A stretch of 64,000 nucleotides of DNA from assembly GCF_023277745.1 (NCBI RefSeq), contig NZ_CP086322.1, forward strand, positions 4,464,001-4,528,000, in the 5' to 3' direction. The stretch is from Streptomyces halobius (GTDB lineage: Bacteria > Actinomycetota > Actinomycetes > Streptomycetales > Streptomycetaceae). Both the position numbers and the translations under genes were made by a program. Below the pieces are notes generated by a model. That model was given only the letters and a program-made list of their open reading frames with translations, had not been told where the DNA came from and ran no database searches. Below are positions 37,638-46,217 of this stretch, one piece after another; position 1 is the stretch's first letter; each line of letters starts with the position of its first letter.

Positions 37638-37682
37638 GGTCCAGAGTTCGCGGCTCCGGAACCCGCGGCTCTAGAACCCGCG
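37638..37682 (-). repeat. Three-copy 15-base tandem repeat spanning the ThrE stop
   Basis: On the minus strand three adjacent 15-base units start CGCGGGTTC or CGCGAACTC (plus positions 37668-37682, 37653-37667 and 37638-37652). The first contains the ThrE-type stop codon TAG. A partial fourth unit lies at about 37617-37630. Confidence 0.75.
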
Positions 37683-39368
37683 GGTCCGCTTGGCCGCCCG
37701 ACGGGCCACGCCCGTCTCGCCCATGGCCGGCACCCGCAGGAACAGCCGGGCGGTCTCGCTGCCGAGGTTGACCCCGACGGCGATGGCCAGCGCCAGCGAA
37801 ACGGCCTTGATCAGCGACGCGATGCCGTCCATCAGATTGCCCTGGGCGAAGTTGAGCAGCCCGAAGTAGGTGGCGCTACCGGGCAGCAGCGGGCCGATCG
37901 CCGCGGTGACGTACGGCAGCGCGGACACATAGCGGTAACGGGAGAGCAGCTGGCCGAAGAGGCCGACGAGACCGGCCGCGATGGCGGTCGCGGGCACCGG
38001 GTCGAGACGGGAGATATTGGCGAGGGCGCCGAAGACGACCCAGGCGACCCCGCCGTTGAGGGTCGCGGCCAGGACGGTGTGACGTTCCTGCTGAAGCAGC
38101 ACACAGAACGCCAGCGCCAGCAGCACGGAGGCGCCGATCTGCACCAGCGGTTGGTTGTACTGCGCCAGCGCCTCCTGCGGCTTGAGCGTCCGGAGACCGG
38201 GGTTCAGCTGGAGCCCGATGTACAGCACGGTGAGCACGCCGACGACGATGCCGACGATGAGGTAGCCGACCTCCAGGAGCCGGGCGGAGGCGGTGATGTA
38301 GTAGCCGGTCAGGCCGTCGTGGACGGCGGCGACCAGCGCCCGCCCGGGAATCAGCGCGAACAGCCCACCGGTGATCACCGCGGATGCCTGCACATTGGCG
38401 TGCACCAGGCCGAAGGTGACGCCCATCGCGGCCGGCGGCATCGCCGCGACCACGAACTGGTAGAACTCCGGCAGCCCGCGCCCGGACGCCAGCCAGGCCA
38501 GCCGGTCACCGAGCATCGAGCCCGCCGCGGCCGCCAGGAACACCAGCAGCCCGCCGCCGACCAGCATCGACGCGCTGCCGGAGAGCAGCCCGGAGGCCAG
38601 CGTCAGCGCCCAGGTCGGGTAGGGGTGGCGGTTGCGGCGGATCTCGGCGAGGCCGCGGTACGCCTCTTCGAGGGTGATGCCGTCGGAGGTGATGTCGTCG
38701 ACGAGCCGGAAGACCGCGGACAGCCGGGTGTAGTCGACGCCGCGGCGGCGGACCGTCCGGCTGGCCGTGAGCGGGTCGTCCACCAGCGAGGGCTGGTACG
38801 AGATCGACAGCAGCGTGAAGGTGACGGTCGGTTCGACCCGCTCCAGCCCGTAGGCGTGCGCGACGCCGAACATCGCGGCCTCCACGTCCTCGGCGCCCTC
38901 ACCGCCGGCGAGCAGGATCTCGCCGATACGCAGCGTCAGGTCGAGTACGCGGGGGACGGCGGCGACGGTCTCGTGGATGTGCTCGATCCGCTGGGGGGTG
39001 GGCCGCTCGTGCACCGGCATCCGGAGCATGGTGCGCATCCGGTCCTGCCAGGGGGTTTCCTTGGCGAGGCTGATGACGGGGATGCCGTGCGGCGGCGTGA
39101 ACGCCGAGCCGGCGCCGCCGCCGGGCAGCGGGGTCTGGCCGGTGGTGCTGCCGGGCGGGCTGAACGCCGAGCTCTCCTGCTCGGGCGGCGCCTCCGGGCG
39201 CAGGCCCTCCGGCAGCGCGAATTCGGAGGTGGGGTGCTCTTCCTCGGGGGCCGGGGGGTAGGGCACGCCGAGCGGCGGGGTGAAGGCGCTGTGTGCCTCG
39301 TCCGAGTGGGGCTTGCGGTCCTCGGGGGACTCACCGTCCTTCTCCGATGCGGGTGGATCCGACGCCAC
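37671..39368 (-). CDS. Threonine/serine exporter family protein (ThrE type)
   Basis: A 565-residue membrane protein with both ThrE halves fused. After a disordered N-terminal 140 residues rich in Pro, Glu and Ser, a cytoplasmic domain (LTLRIGEILLAGGEGAEDVEAAM; VDDITSDGITLEEAYRGLAEI) leads to about ten transmembrane helices with the repeated family pattern (LVHANVQASAVITGGLFALIPG; ALPYVTAAIGPLLPGSATYFG). Homologues export threonine and serine. The start is GTG at 39366-39368 after GAGGAG; the longer upstream frame translates intergenic repeats. It is convergent with ppa. Confidence 0.92.
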   Translation of the reverse strand: MASDPPASEKDGESPEDRKPHSDEAHSAFTPPLGVPYPPAPEEEHPTSEFALPEGLRPEAPPEQESSAFSPPGSTTGQTPLPGGGAGSAFTPPHGIPVISLAKETPWQDRMRTMLRMPVHERPTPQRIEHIHETVAAVPRVLDLTLRIGEILLAGGEGAEDVEAAMFGVAHAYGLERVEPTVTFTLLSISYQPSLVDDPLTASRTVRRRGVDYTRLSAVFRLVDDITSDGITLEEAYRGLAEIRRNRHPYPTWALTLASGLLSGSASMLVGGGLLVFLAAAAGSMLGDRLAWLASGRGLPEFYQFVVAAMPPAAMGVTFGLVHANVQASAVITGGLFALIPGRALVAAVHDGLTGYYITASARLLEVGYLIVGIVVGVLTVLYIGLQLNPGLRTLKPQEALAQYNQPLVQIGASVLLALAFCVLLQQERHTVLAATLNGGVAWVVFGALANISRLDPVPATAIAAGLVGLFGQLLSRYRYVSALPYVTAAIGPLLPGSATYFGLLNFAQGNLMDGIASLIKAVSLALAIAVGVNLGSETARLFLRVPAMGETGVARRAAKRTRGF

Positions 39369-39717
39369 GGCTCTTCGCTCCTCGTATCCCTGCCGGTGAC
39401 CGGGTGGTCGTAGGGACACCATGCCCGATGAGGGTGGGCTGCGCTTCGCCTGGGTGTCCGCTGCGCTTGGCGGTGGCCTTCCGCTGCGCTTGACGGTGGC
39501 CGGTTTTGGTTGCTCACCGTTTCCGGCTTCCCGCCGTTGGGGTCTGCGCTTGCAGCGGGCCCCGTCGGCTGGGTTGCCCGCCGTTTTCGGCTGACCCGCC
39601 GTAGGAGTTTCTCGCCGTTGCTCCCCCACTGCGGAGGTACCCCCATCCTCCCGACGGTGGGTGGAAACGGTGGGTGGAAGAGGCCGGTGGGGGTGAGCGT
39701 GGGCGGGCTGGCTCGGA
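39369..39717. repeat. Repeat-rich gap between the ThrE-type gene and dedA
   Basis: The 349 bases contain repeated GCTGCGCTT(C/G)GC-like units (39430-39500) and a GGAGGTACCCCCATCCTCCC-type element, followed by CGACGGTGGGTGG and AAGAGGCCGGTGGGGG (about 39633-39695), matching the mosaic at 34986-35035 almost exactly. No gene is seen. Confidence 0.7.
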
Positions 39718-40416
39718 TCAGCGGCGGGCGTGCCTGCCCCGGCGGCCCTCGGCGGCACCCTGCGGGCGTTCGACGGCCTCCGCCGCGGCCGCCTTCTTGG
39801 CCTTGCCGCGTGCCCGGAGGTACTCGATGCCGATCGGCACGACGGAGATCAGCACGATCGCGACCAGCATGGCCTCGATGTTCTTGTGGACGAACTCCAC
39901 ACTGCCCAGCCATGCGCCGAGCAGTGTGACACCGGCGCCCCACAGCACACCGCCGATGACGTTGAAGGTGATGAAGGAGCGGTAGTTCATCCGGCTCACG
40001 CCCGCGACGATCGGCGTGAACGTCCGCACGATCGGCACGAAGCGGGCCAGGATCAGCGACTTCGGGCCGTACTTCTCGAAGAAGTCATGCGCTTTCTCGA
40101 CGTTCTCCTGCTTGAAGAGCCGGGAGTCGGGGCGCTTGAACAGCGCGGGGCCGACCTTGCGGCCGAAGAGATAGCCCGCCTGGTCGCCGAGGACCGCGGC
40201 CAGCACGACCAGCGAGCACACCAGCCACAGCGGCTTGTCCAGCTTGTTCGTCGTCACCAACAGGCCGGTGGTGAACAGGAGCGAATCACCCGGCAGGAAG
40301 AAGCCGATCAGCAGGCCGGACTCCGCGAAGACGATGACAAGGACGCCGATCAGGCCGAACGTCGTGATCAGGTAGTCCGGGTCCAGCCACTGGGGGCCGA
40401 GCGCGAGAGTATTCAC
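39718..40416 (-). CDS. DedA family membrane protein
   Basis: A 232-residue member of the DedA/VTT superfamily, now linked to lipid scrambling or undecaprenyl-phosphate recycling and membrane-potential maintenance. It has the hallmark GLLIGFFLPGDSLLFTTGLL and the second family motif ARFVPIVRTFTPIVAGVSRM, with about five membrane segments and re-entrant loops. The C-terminal 30 residues are basic (ARGKAKKAAAAEA, ending GRRGRHARR). It is probably monocistronic, with repeat-rich gaps on its downstream side. Confidence 0.93.
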   Translation of the reverse strand: MNTLALGPQWLDPDYLITTFGLIGVLVIVFAESGLLIGFFLPGDSLLFTTGLLVTTNKLDKPLWLVCSLVVLAAVLGDQAGYLFGRKVGPALFKRPDSRLFKQENVEKAHDFFEKYGPKSLILARFVPIVRTFTPIVAGVSRMNYRSFITFNVIGGVLWGAGVTLLGAWLGSVEFVHKNIEAMLVAIVLISVVPIGIEYLRARGKAKKAAAAEAVERPQGAAEGRRGRHARR

Positions 40417-40667
40417 GGGGTGAAGGCTCCTGGGTCGAGGGCGCCGGATCGTACGGTGCGACGGGGGTGCAGGCGCGGTGTGCGGCCCAAAGCTATCAAC
40501 GCCGGGTGGGGCGCCTTGGTTCCAGTCGCGGGCTCCCCGCCTCCTGCCCGGCTGCCGTCGGCTCCCCGCCCCCTGCCCGACTGCGTCCCCCGCCCGCTCC
40601 CCGGCCGCCCCCGACCGCTGGCCGCGCCCACCGACCCGGGTGATGCTGACCGTAAGGAGGTGCGCGC

Positions 40668-41036
40668 ATGGGCATCGAGGAGTACGGCGGCGGTCAGCAG
40701 GAACAGTCCGATGTGCTGGTCGTGACGACGAACGACGTCCCCGGGTATCACGTGAAACAGGTCATCGGCGAGGTATTCGGCCTGACGGTCCGCTCGCGCC
40801 ACCTCGGCAGTCAGATCGGCGCCGGCCTGAAGTCGATGATCGGCGGCGAGCTGAAGGGTCTGACCAAGACCCTGGTCGAGACCCGCAACCAGGCGATGGA
40901 CCGGCTGGTGGCACAGGCCCGCGCCCGCGGTGCGAACGCCGTGCTGATGTTCCGCTTCGACGTCACGGACGCGGCCGACGTCGGCACCGAGGTGTGCGCC
41001 TACGGAACGGCCGTCGTCATCGCCCCGATGAGCTGA
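40668..41036 (+). CDS. YbjQ/UPF0145 family protein
   Basis: A 122-residue protein of the YbjQ family, small proteins forming pentameric rings. Recognisable segments are VLVVTTNDVPGYHVKQVIGEV, the central TRNQAMDRLVAQARARGANAV and the end CAYGTAVVIAP. The biological role is not established; some members are described as heavy-metal-binding-like. The start is ATG 40668 with AAGGAGG eleven bases upstream. It stands alone between dedA and the TipAL-like gene. Confidence 0.93.
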   Translation: MGIEEYGGGQQEQSDVLVVTTNDVPGYHVKQVIGEVFGLTVRSRHLGSQIGAGLKSMIGGELKGLTKTLVETRNQAMDRLVAQARARGANAVLMFRFDVTDAADVGTEVCAYGTAVVIAPMS

Positions 41037-41126
41037 GCCGCGCAAGCTGCCGGGCATCAGCCGATCCAGCGGCAACGGTACGGGCCGGGGCGGCGCCCCG
41101 GCCCGTACCCGTTCGGCGCCGTCGCC

Positions 41127-41885
41127 TCAGCTATGCCGCGCGGCGTTGGCCAGCATCGCGTCCCGCATGTAGACCGCCAGCCCCGGCCTGATCGCCTCGT
41201 AGGTGGCGGTGAACCGCTCGTCCGCGACATACATCTCGCCGAGCCCGGTGTGCATCTCGTACGTGCACTCGTAGCAGTGCCGGGAGATGAAGCGCCGGTG
41301 CTCCTCGGCGACGTCCATCGCCGCGTCCGAGTCCGCGGGGACGCCCCGCGCGAGCAGGTCCCCCATCCGGCGGTGGAGGGCGTCGAATCCCCCGGTGAAC
41401 CGCTTCCAGTCCTCCTTGGTGTACGACGCCGCCCGGCGCTGCGACTCCTGGTACGCGTCGGTGCCGCCCCAGCGCCGCCCGGCCTCCTCGGCGTGGTCGT
41501 CCGGGTCGAAGTCCCCGAAGACCTCGAACTTCTCCTCGGGGGTGAGGTCGATGCCCATCCTGCGTGCCTCCATGGCCTGTTCGACGGCGGCGGCCATCTC
41601 CTGGAGCTTGCCGATACGCGCGCTCAGCAGCTCGTGCTGATGCCGCAGATGTTCCTGCGGGTCCGCGTCCGGGTCGTCCAGGAGGACCGCCACCTCGTCG
41701 AGCGGAAAGCCGAGCTCCCGGTAGAACAGGATCTGCTGCAGCCGGTCCAGATCGGCGTCGCCGTAGCGCCGGTGGCCGGCGTGGCTGCGCTCGCTGGGCA
41801 CCAGCAGCCCGATCTCGTCGTAGTGGTGCAGCGTGCGCACGGTGACCTTGGCGTACCCGGCCACCTGCCCTACGGAGTAACTCAC
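41127..41885 (-). CDS. TipAL-like MerR-family drug-sensing regulator
   Basis: A 252-residue homologue of TipAL, the Streptomyces regulator that binds thiopeptide antibiotics such as thiostrepton. The MerR winged helix (YSVGQVAGYAKVTVRTLHHYD, 3-23) and coiled coil precede the TipAS drug domain (about 110-252). An internal ATG at codon 110 (MGIDLTPEEK) corresponds to the TipAS translation start. The cysteine at 214 that TipAL uses for covalent thiostrepton attachment is glycine here (MHTGLGEMY), while C207 is kept and C204 is extra. The start is GTG at 41883-41885 after AAGGGAG. It diverges from the lysE-type gene. Confidence 0.94.
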   Translation of the reverse strand: MSYSVGQVAGYAKVTVRTLHHYDEIGLLVPSERSHAGHRRYGDADLDRLQQILFYRELGFPLDEVAVLLDDPDADPQEHLRHQHELLSARIGKLQEMAAAVEQAMEARRMGIDLTPEEKFEVFGDFDPDDHAEEAGRRWGGTDAYQESQRRAASYTKEDWKRFTGGFDALHRRMGDLLARGVPADSDAAMDVAEEHRRFISRHCYECTYEMHTGLGEMYVADERFTATYEAIRPGLAVYMRDAMLANAARHS

Positions 41886-41998
41886 TTCCGCTCCCTTCTC
41901 GGTACGCGCTTCACGATGGGTCCTCACGCGACGTGAGGTGCAAGTCCGCATCCTGAAAACCGGGGGGAGCGGACGTTCCGGGATGCCATCCTCGGCCC

Positions 41999-42682
41999 AT
42001 GCTGGGGATAACGGATCTTTCTACGTATCTGGCCGGCCTCGCGCTGATCATTCTGCTGCCGGGGCCGAACTCGCTGTATGTCGTCTCGGTGGCGGCCCGG
42101 CGCGGGCCGCGTGTGGCGTACCGGGCGGCGGCCGGGGTGCTGTGCGGCGACGCGGTGCTGATGGCGCTGTCGGCGGGCGGGGTGGCCTCGCTGCTGCAGG
42201 CCAGCCCGGTGCTCTTCGCGATCGTGAAGTTCGCCGGTGCGGGCTATCTGACCTGGCTGGCGGTGGGGATGCTGCGGGGCGCCTGGTCATTGTGGCGCGG
42301 CCGGGAGGCTCGTACGCCCCGTACGGCGGAAGGCGCCGCCGAACACGCCGCCCCGCCCGCGGCCCCGAAGGCGGCCGGCGAACGGCCCTACCGCAGGGCC
42401 CTGGTGGTCAGCCTGCTCAACCCGAAGGCGATCTTGTTCTTCATCTCCTTCTTCGTGCAGTTCGTGGATCCGTCCTATGCGCACCCGGCGCTTTCGTTCC
42501 TGACACTGGGCGCCTGGGCGGAGCTCTTCAGCTTCACGTATCTGACGATCCTGATCTTCAGCGGGACGTTTCTGGCGGCGACCTTCCGCCGCCGCAAGCG
42601 GTTGACGGCCGGCCTGTCGGCGGGCGCCGGCGCGGCGTTCCTCGGCTTCGCGGCGAAGCTGTCGCTGGCGAGCGCGAGCTAG
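41999..42682 (+). CDS. LysE family amino-acid exporter
   Basis: A 227-residue translocator of the LysE/RhtB superfamily. The N-terminal motif ALIILLPGPNSLYVVSVAARRG is diagnostic, followed by about six transmembrane helices and the second-half motif LVVSLLNPKAILFFISFFVQFVD. A loop of about 40 residues rich in Ala, Arg and Pro separates the halves. The exported compound cannot be read from sequence; leucine-type (LeuE) substrates are one option. It starts 113 bases from the divergent TipAL-like gene, so it is a possible target of that regulator. Confidence 0.93.
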   Translation: MLGITDLSTYLAGLALIILLPGPNSLYVVSVAARRGPRVAYRAAAGVLCGDAVLMALSAGGVASLLQASPVLFAIVKFAGAGYLTWLAVGMLRGAWSLWRGREARTPRTAEGAAEHAAPPAAPKAAGERPYRRALVVSLLNPKAILFFISFFVQFVDPSYAHPALSFLTLGAWAELFSFTYLTILIFSGTFLAATFRRRKRLTAGLSAGAGAAFLGFAAKLSLASAS

Positions 42683-42684
42683 GA

Positions 42685-42712
42685 CCTGTCCGCCCCTGAC
42701 CCATCGGACAGG
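42685..42712. terminator. Hairpin of the GGCCTGTCC repeat type after the lysE-like gene
   Basis: CCTGTCCG (42685-42692) pairs perfectly with CGGACAGG (42705-42712); the loop CCCCTGACCCAT nearly matches that of the hairpin at 13068-13099. It lies 2 bases after the stop codon. Confidence 0.7.
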
Positions 42713-42849
42713 CCCTGAGCCCCTGAACCCCACGACGGGCGGGTGGCGGTCCTCCGGGACGGCCGTCCGCCCGTTCGCCTTCCAGCGGGCGCACTACAGA
42801 GGCCACATAGCCCGTATACCCCTATTGTCGGTTTCCAGGAGGTACGTCC

Positions 42850-43491
42850 ATGCCCACGCACGACGTCCATGTCGCCGTCATCTACTACTCCTCGACGGGC
42901 ACCGTCGCCGAGCTCGCCCGGCTGATCGCGGACGCCGCCGAGCACGCGGGCGCCGACGTACGACTGCGCCGTACCGGCGAACTCGCCCCGCAGACCGCCA
43001 TCGACGCCAACCCCGCCTGGGCCGCGAACGCCGCCGCCACCGCCGACATCCTGGAGGCCACCCACGAGGACATGCTCTGGGCGGACGCGGTGCTGTTCGG
43101 CTCCCCCACCCGCTTCGGCAATGTCTCCTCGCAGCTCAAGCAGTTCCTCGACACCCTGGGCGGGCTCTGGTACCAGGGCAGACTGGCCGACAAGGTCTAC
43201 AGCGGCTTCACCGCGAGCACCACGAAACACGGCGGCCAGGAATCCACCCTGCTCGCGCTCTACCAGACCCTCCACCACTTCGGCGGCATCATCATCGCGC
43301 CCGGCTACACCGACCCGGCGAAGTACATCGACGGCAATCCGTACGGCACCTCGCACGTGGGCGGTCCCGACGTCCCGGTCGACGACGACGCGCGCACCGC
43401 CGCACGGATCCAGGCGGAACGCGTCGTGAAGTTCACCAAAGCCCTCACATACGGCCTCGCACAACCCCGGTCGACCGGCGGCCCCCGCTGA
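42850..43491 (+). CDS. wrbA: NAD(P)H:quinone oxidoreductase, WrbA type
   Basis: A 213-residue flavodoxin-like protein. The FMN phosphate loop is YYSSTGTVAELARL (about 11-24), and the family motif LFGSPTRFGNVSSQLKQFLD follows near 80-100. WrbA enzymes reduce quinones by two electrons, limiting redox cycling. The start is ATG 42850 with AGGAGG upstream. The stop overlaps the gad start in TGATG, so the two are translationally coupled. The combination with glutamate decarboxylase suggests a stress-related role, which is inference. Confidence 0.92.
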   Translation: MPTHDVHVAVIYYSSTGTVAELARLIADAAEHAGADVRLRRTGELAPQTAIDANPAWAANAAATADILEATHEDMLWADAVLFGSPTRFGNVSSQLKQFLDTLGGLWYQGRLADKVYSGFTASTTKHGGQESTLLALYQTLHHFGGIIIAPGYTDPAKYIDGNPYGTSHVGGPDVPVDDDARTAARIQAERVVKFTKALTYGLAQPRSTGGPR

Positions 43492-44933
43492 TGACCCTCC
43501 ACAAAGGCGCCCCCGACAACGGACGGCAGCTGGCCGGCCACCCGGTCAACCCCTTCTACGGAGAGGCCGATCCGGTCGCCGGCATGGCCGCGGCGCCCCC
43601 GCGCCACCGGCTGCCCGACGGACCGGTCGCCCCGCACACGGCCTATCAGTTCGTGCACGACGAGCTGATGCTCGACGGCAACGCCCGGCTGAATCTGGCG
43701 ACCTTCGTCACCACCTGGATGGAGCCGCAGGCCGACGTCCTGATGGCCGAGTGCCGGGACAAGAACATGATCGACAAGGACGAGTACCCGCGCACCGCGG
43801 AGCTGGAGAATCGCTGCGTGGCGATGCTCGCCGACCTGTGGCACGCGCCCGACCCGGCGGCGGCCGTCGGCTGCTCGACGACGGGGTCGAGCGAAGCCTG
43901 CATGCTCGCCGGGATGGCCCTCAAACGGCGCTGGACGCTGGGGGCACCTCCCGGCGGCAGCCGGGGGAGGAACGGCGACCGCTATTCGGGCGCCGCCCGC
44001 CCCAATCTCGTCATGGGCGCCAACGTCCAGGTCTGCTGGGAGAAGTTCTGCACCTTCTGGGAGGTCGAGGCGCGCCAGGTCCCCATGGAGGGCGATCGCT
44101 ACCACCTCGACGCGGCCTCCGCCGCCGGACTCTGCGACGAGAACACCATCGGCGTCGTGGCGGTCCTCGGCTCCACCTTCGACGGGTCGTACGAGCCGGT
44201 GGCCGGGATCTGCGCCGCGCTGGACGACCTCCAGAAGCGCACCGGCCTGGACATCCCGGTCCATGTGGACGGCGCGTCCGGCGCCATGATCGCGCCGTTC
44301 CTCGACCCGGACCTGGTGTGGGACTTCCGGCTGCCGCGGGTCGCCTCCATCAACACCTCCGGCCACAAATACGGCCTGGTCTACCCGGGCGTCGGCTGGG
44401 CGCTGTGGCGCGATACGGACGCGCTGCCCGAGGAACTGGTCTTCCACGTCAACTACTTGGGCGGCGACATGCCGACCTTCGCGCTCAACTTCTCCCGGCC
44501 GGGCGCCCAGGTCGCGGCCCAGTACTACACGTTCCTCCGGCTGGGCCGGGCCGGCTTCCGTGCCGTACAGCAGGCGACCCGGGACGTAGCCCGCTCGATG
44601 GCCGCACGGATCGCGGAACTCGGCGACTTCCGGCTGCTCACCCACGGCGACGAGCTGCCGGTCTTCGCCTTCACCACCGCCGACGACGTCACGGCCTTTG
44701 ATGTCTTCGACGTGTCCCGGCGCCTCAAGGAACGCGGCTGGCTGATCCCCGCGTACGCCTTCCCGCCGCACCGCGAAGATCTCTCCGTCCTACGGGTGGT
44801 CTGCCGGAACGGCTTCTCCCATGACCTCGCCGACCTGTTCCTCGCGGACCTGGAACGGCTGCTGCCCGAACTCCGCGCCCAGCCCTGCCCGTTGGGACGC
44901 CCGGAAAGCGTGGCGACCGCCTTCCACCACTGA
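43491..44933 (+). CDS. gadB: Glutamate decarboxylase
   Basis: A PLP enzyme of 480 residues that decarboxylates glutamate to GABA, consuming a proton. The PLP lysine is in NTSGHKYGLVYPG; other group II decarboxylase landmarks are GCSTTGSSEACMLAG, VHVDGASGAMIAPF and VNYLGGDMPTFALNFSRP. Around residues 150-160 the insert GAPPGGSRGRNGD is encoded by a palindromic repeat (43941-43970), absent from typical Gad proteins. Translation is coupled to wrbA. No glutamate/GABA antiporter gene lies nearby. Confidence 0.94.
   Translation: MTLHKGAPDNGRQLAGHPVNPFYGEADPVAGMAAAPPRHRLPDGPVAPHTAYQFVHDELMLDGNARLNLATFVTTWMEPQADVLMAECRDKNMIDKDEYPRTAELENRCVAMLADLWHAPDPAAAVGCSTTGSSEACMLAGMALKRRWTLGAPPGGSRGRNGDRYSGAARPNLVMGANVQVCWEKFCTFWEVEARQVPMEGDRYHLDAASAAGLCDENTIGVVAVLGSTFDGSYEPVAGICAALDDLQKRTGLDIPVHVDGASGAMIAPFLDPDLVWDFRLPRVASINTSGHKYGLVYPGVGWALWRDTDALPEELVFHVNYLGGDMPTFALNFSRPGAQVAAQYYTFLRLGRAGFRAVQQATRDVARSMAARIAELGDFRLLTHGDELPVFAFTTADDVTAFDVFDVSRRLKERGWLIPAYAFPPHREDLSVLRVVCRNGFSHDLADLFLADLERLLPELRAQPCPLGRPESVATAFHH
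43941..43970 (+). repeat. Palindromic repeat inside gad
   Basis: CCTCCCGGC and GCCGGGGGAGG flank a GGCA loop, forming a hairpin in the coding sequence. The motif is of the kind scattered between Streptomyces genes, here kept in frame and encoding a Gly/Pro/Arg-rich insert. Confidence 0.7.
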
Positions 44934-44964
44934 GCTCCGGCATCGCGGGGGCCTGTCCGGCGGG

Positions 44965-45600
44965 TCAGGAGTCCTCCCGGCCGTCCTTCGCCGCGTACGG
45001 ATTCTCCACTCCGTCCGGCAGCACCCCCACGAACGGCTCCCCCTCGCCCGCGAAGACATACGCCCCGCCCTCGATCCGCTCGATCAGCCCCCGCGTCCAC
45101 TCCGCTCCGCTGTCCGCGGTGTGCACCCACAGGTTCATGATCTCGCCGATATGGCCGAGCTGCCCCGGCCCCTCCTCGGGTGTGTAGTACTCGGTGACGG
45201 TGCTGCGCCACTCCTCCAGCGCCCGCACCCGCTCCTTGAGCAGCGCCACCGCCTCGGCCCGCGGCAGGTCGAGGAGGAAGCCGATGCCCGCGCTCAGCAC
45301 ATCCGCCTTCTGGTCGTGCCGGGAAAGCGCCGCACGCAACAGCGCGAAGAACTCGGCCTCCCCCGCCTCGGTCAGCTCGTACTCGGTACGCGGCGGCCCT
45401 CCGGCGGTGCTGGGCGCGATGTCATGGGCGTGCAGCAGCCCTTGCTTGGCCATCTGCTTGAGCGCGTGGTAGATCGAGCCCGGCTTGGCATGGGACCACT
45501 CATGGGCGCCCCAGTACTCCAGGTCGTTGCGGACCTGATAGCCGTGCGCCCGCCCGTGCTGCCGCACGGCGCCCAATACCAGCAGCCGGATCGCCGACAT
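44965..45600 (-). CDS. PadR family transcriptional regulator
   Basis: A 211-residue regulator. The N-terminal PadR winged helix (LLVLGAVRQHGRAHGYQVRNDLEYWGAHEW, then SIYHALKQMAKQGLL) covers 5-85; the C-terminal part is helical and serves dimerisation, with DLPRAEAVALLKERVRALEEW. PadR proteins usually repress a nearby gene in response to small molecules. It is convergent with gad and runs tail to tail with only 31 bases between, so the neighbour it controls is uncertain. Confidence 0.92.
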   Translation of the reverse strand: MSAIRLLVLGAVRQHGRAHGYQVRNDLEYWGAHEWSHAKPGSIYHALKQMAKQGLLHAHDIAPSTAGGPPRTEYELTEAGEAEFFALLRAALSRHDQKADVLSAGIGFLLDLPRAEAVALLKERVRALEEWRSTVTEYYTPEEGPGQLGHIGEIMNLWVHTADSGAEWTRGLIERIEGGAYVFAGEGEPFVGVLPDGVENPYAAKDGREDS

Positions 45601-45668
45601 CGTCTCCTCAACCTCTCACACGCCCCGGCGCACCCGTATGCACCCGGTGACCGCCAGCCTAGGACGCG

Positions 45669-46217
45669 CTACCCCTCCCGTGCCTTCCGCTCCTCGTCCA
45701 CCAGCGCGAAGGCGGTCTTGCCGTCCAGGGACTCCCGGATGATGTCGGCGTGTCCGGCGTGCCGGGCGGTCTCCTCGATCAGGTGCAGCAGCAGCCAGCG
45801 CATCGACTGCCGGCTGTTCGGCGGGAACCACGGCGCCTCCGGGAGCGGGAAGGTGTCGTCCAGGCTCGGCACGGAACGGGTGAATTCCTCGGTCACCCGG
45901 GCGACCTTGTCCCAGAACGCCAGCACACCCGCCAGCGTCTCGCCGTCCTGCAGCCGGAAGCCCTCCTGCCAGTTGTCCGGGTTCCGCTCGATGGAGCAGG
46001 GCAGCTCCCGCGCGGTCTCCACCCAGCCCTGCTCGACCTCCGCGACATGCTTGATCAGGCCCGACAAGGACAGCTCACCGGCGCTCGGCCGCTGGGTCGT
46101 CTGCTCGTCGGTCAGCCCGAGGACCGCGCGCCGCAGGCCGCCGCGCTGGGCCTCCAGGAAGGACAGGAGCGCGCCGCGCTCGTCGCCGTGGGCCTCGGCA
46201 GGGACGTGGGTGGGCAT
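45669..46217 (-). CDS. DinB family protein
   Basis: A 182-residue four-helix-bundle protein of the DinB/DUF664 type, putative metal-dependent enzymes related to bacillithiol and mycothiol transferases. Conserved features are LSFLEAQRGGLRRAVLGLTDEQ, LSLSGLIKHVAEVEQGW with a metal-ligand histidine, and WLLLHLIEETARHAGHADIIRE with two more. The start is taken as ATG at 46215-46217 (MPTHVP), preceded by AAAGGCGG; an upstream ATG adds seven residues. Mycothiol-linked activity is possible but unproven. Confidence 0.88.
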   Translation of the reverse strand: MPTHVPAEAHGDERGALLSFLEAQRGGLRRAVLGLTDEQTTQRPSAGELSLSGLIKHVAEVEQGWVETARELPCSIERNPDNWQEGFRLQDGETLAGVLAFWDKVARVTEEFTRSVPSLDDTFPLPEAPWFPPNSRQSMRWLLLHLIEETARHAGHADIIRESLDGKTAFALVDEERKAREG

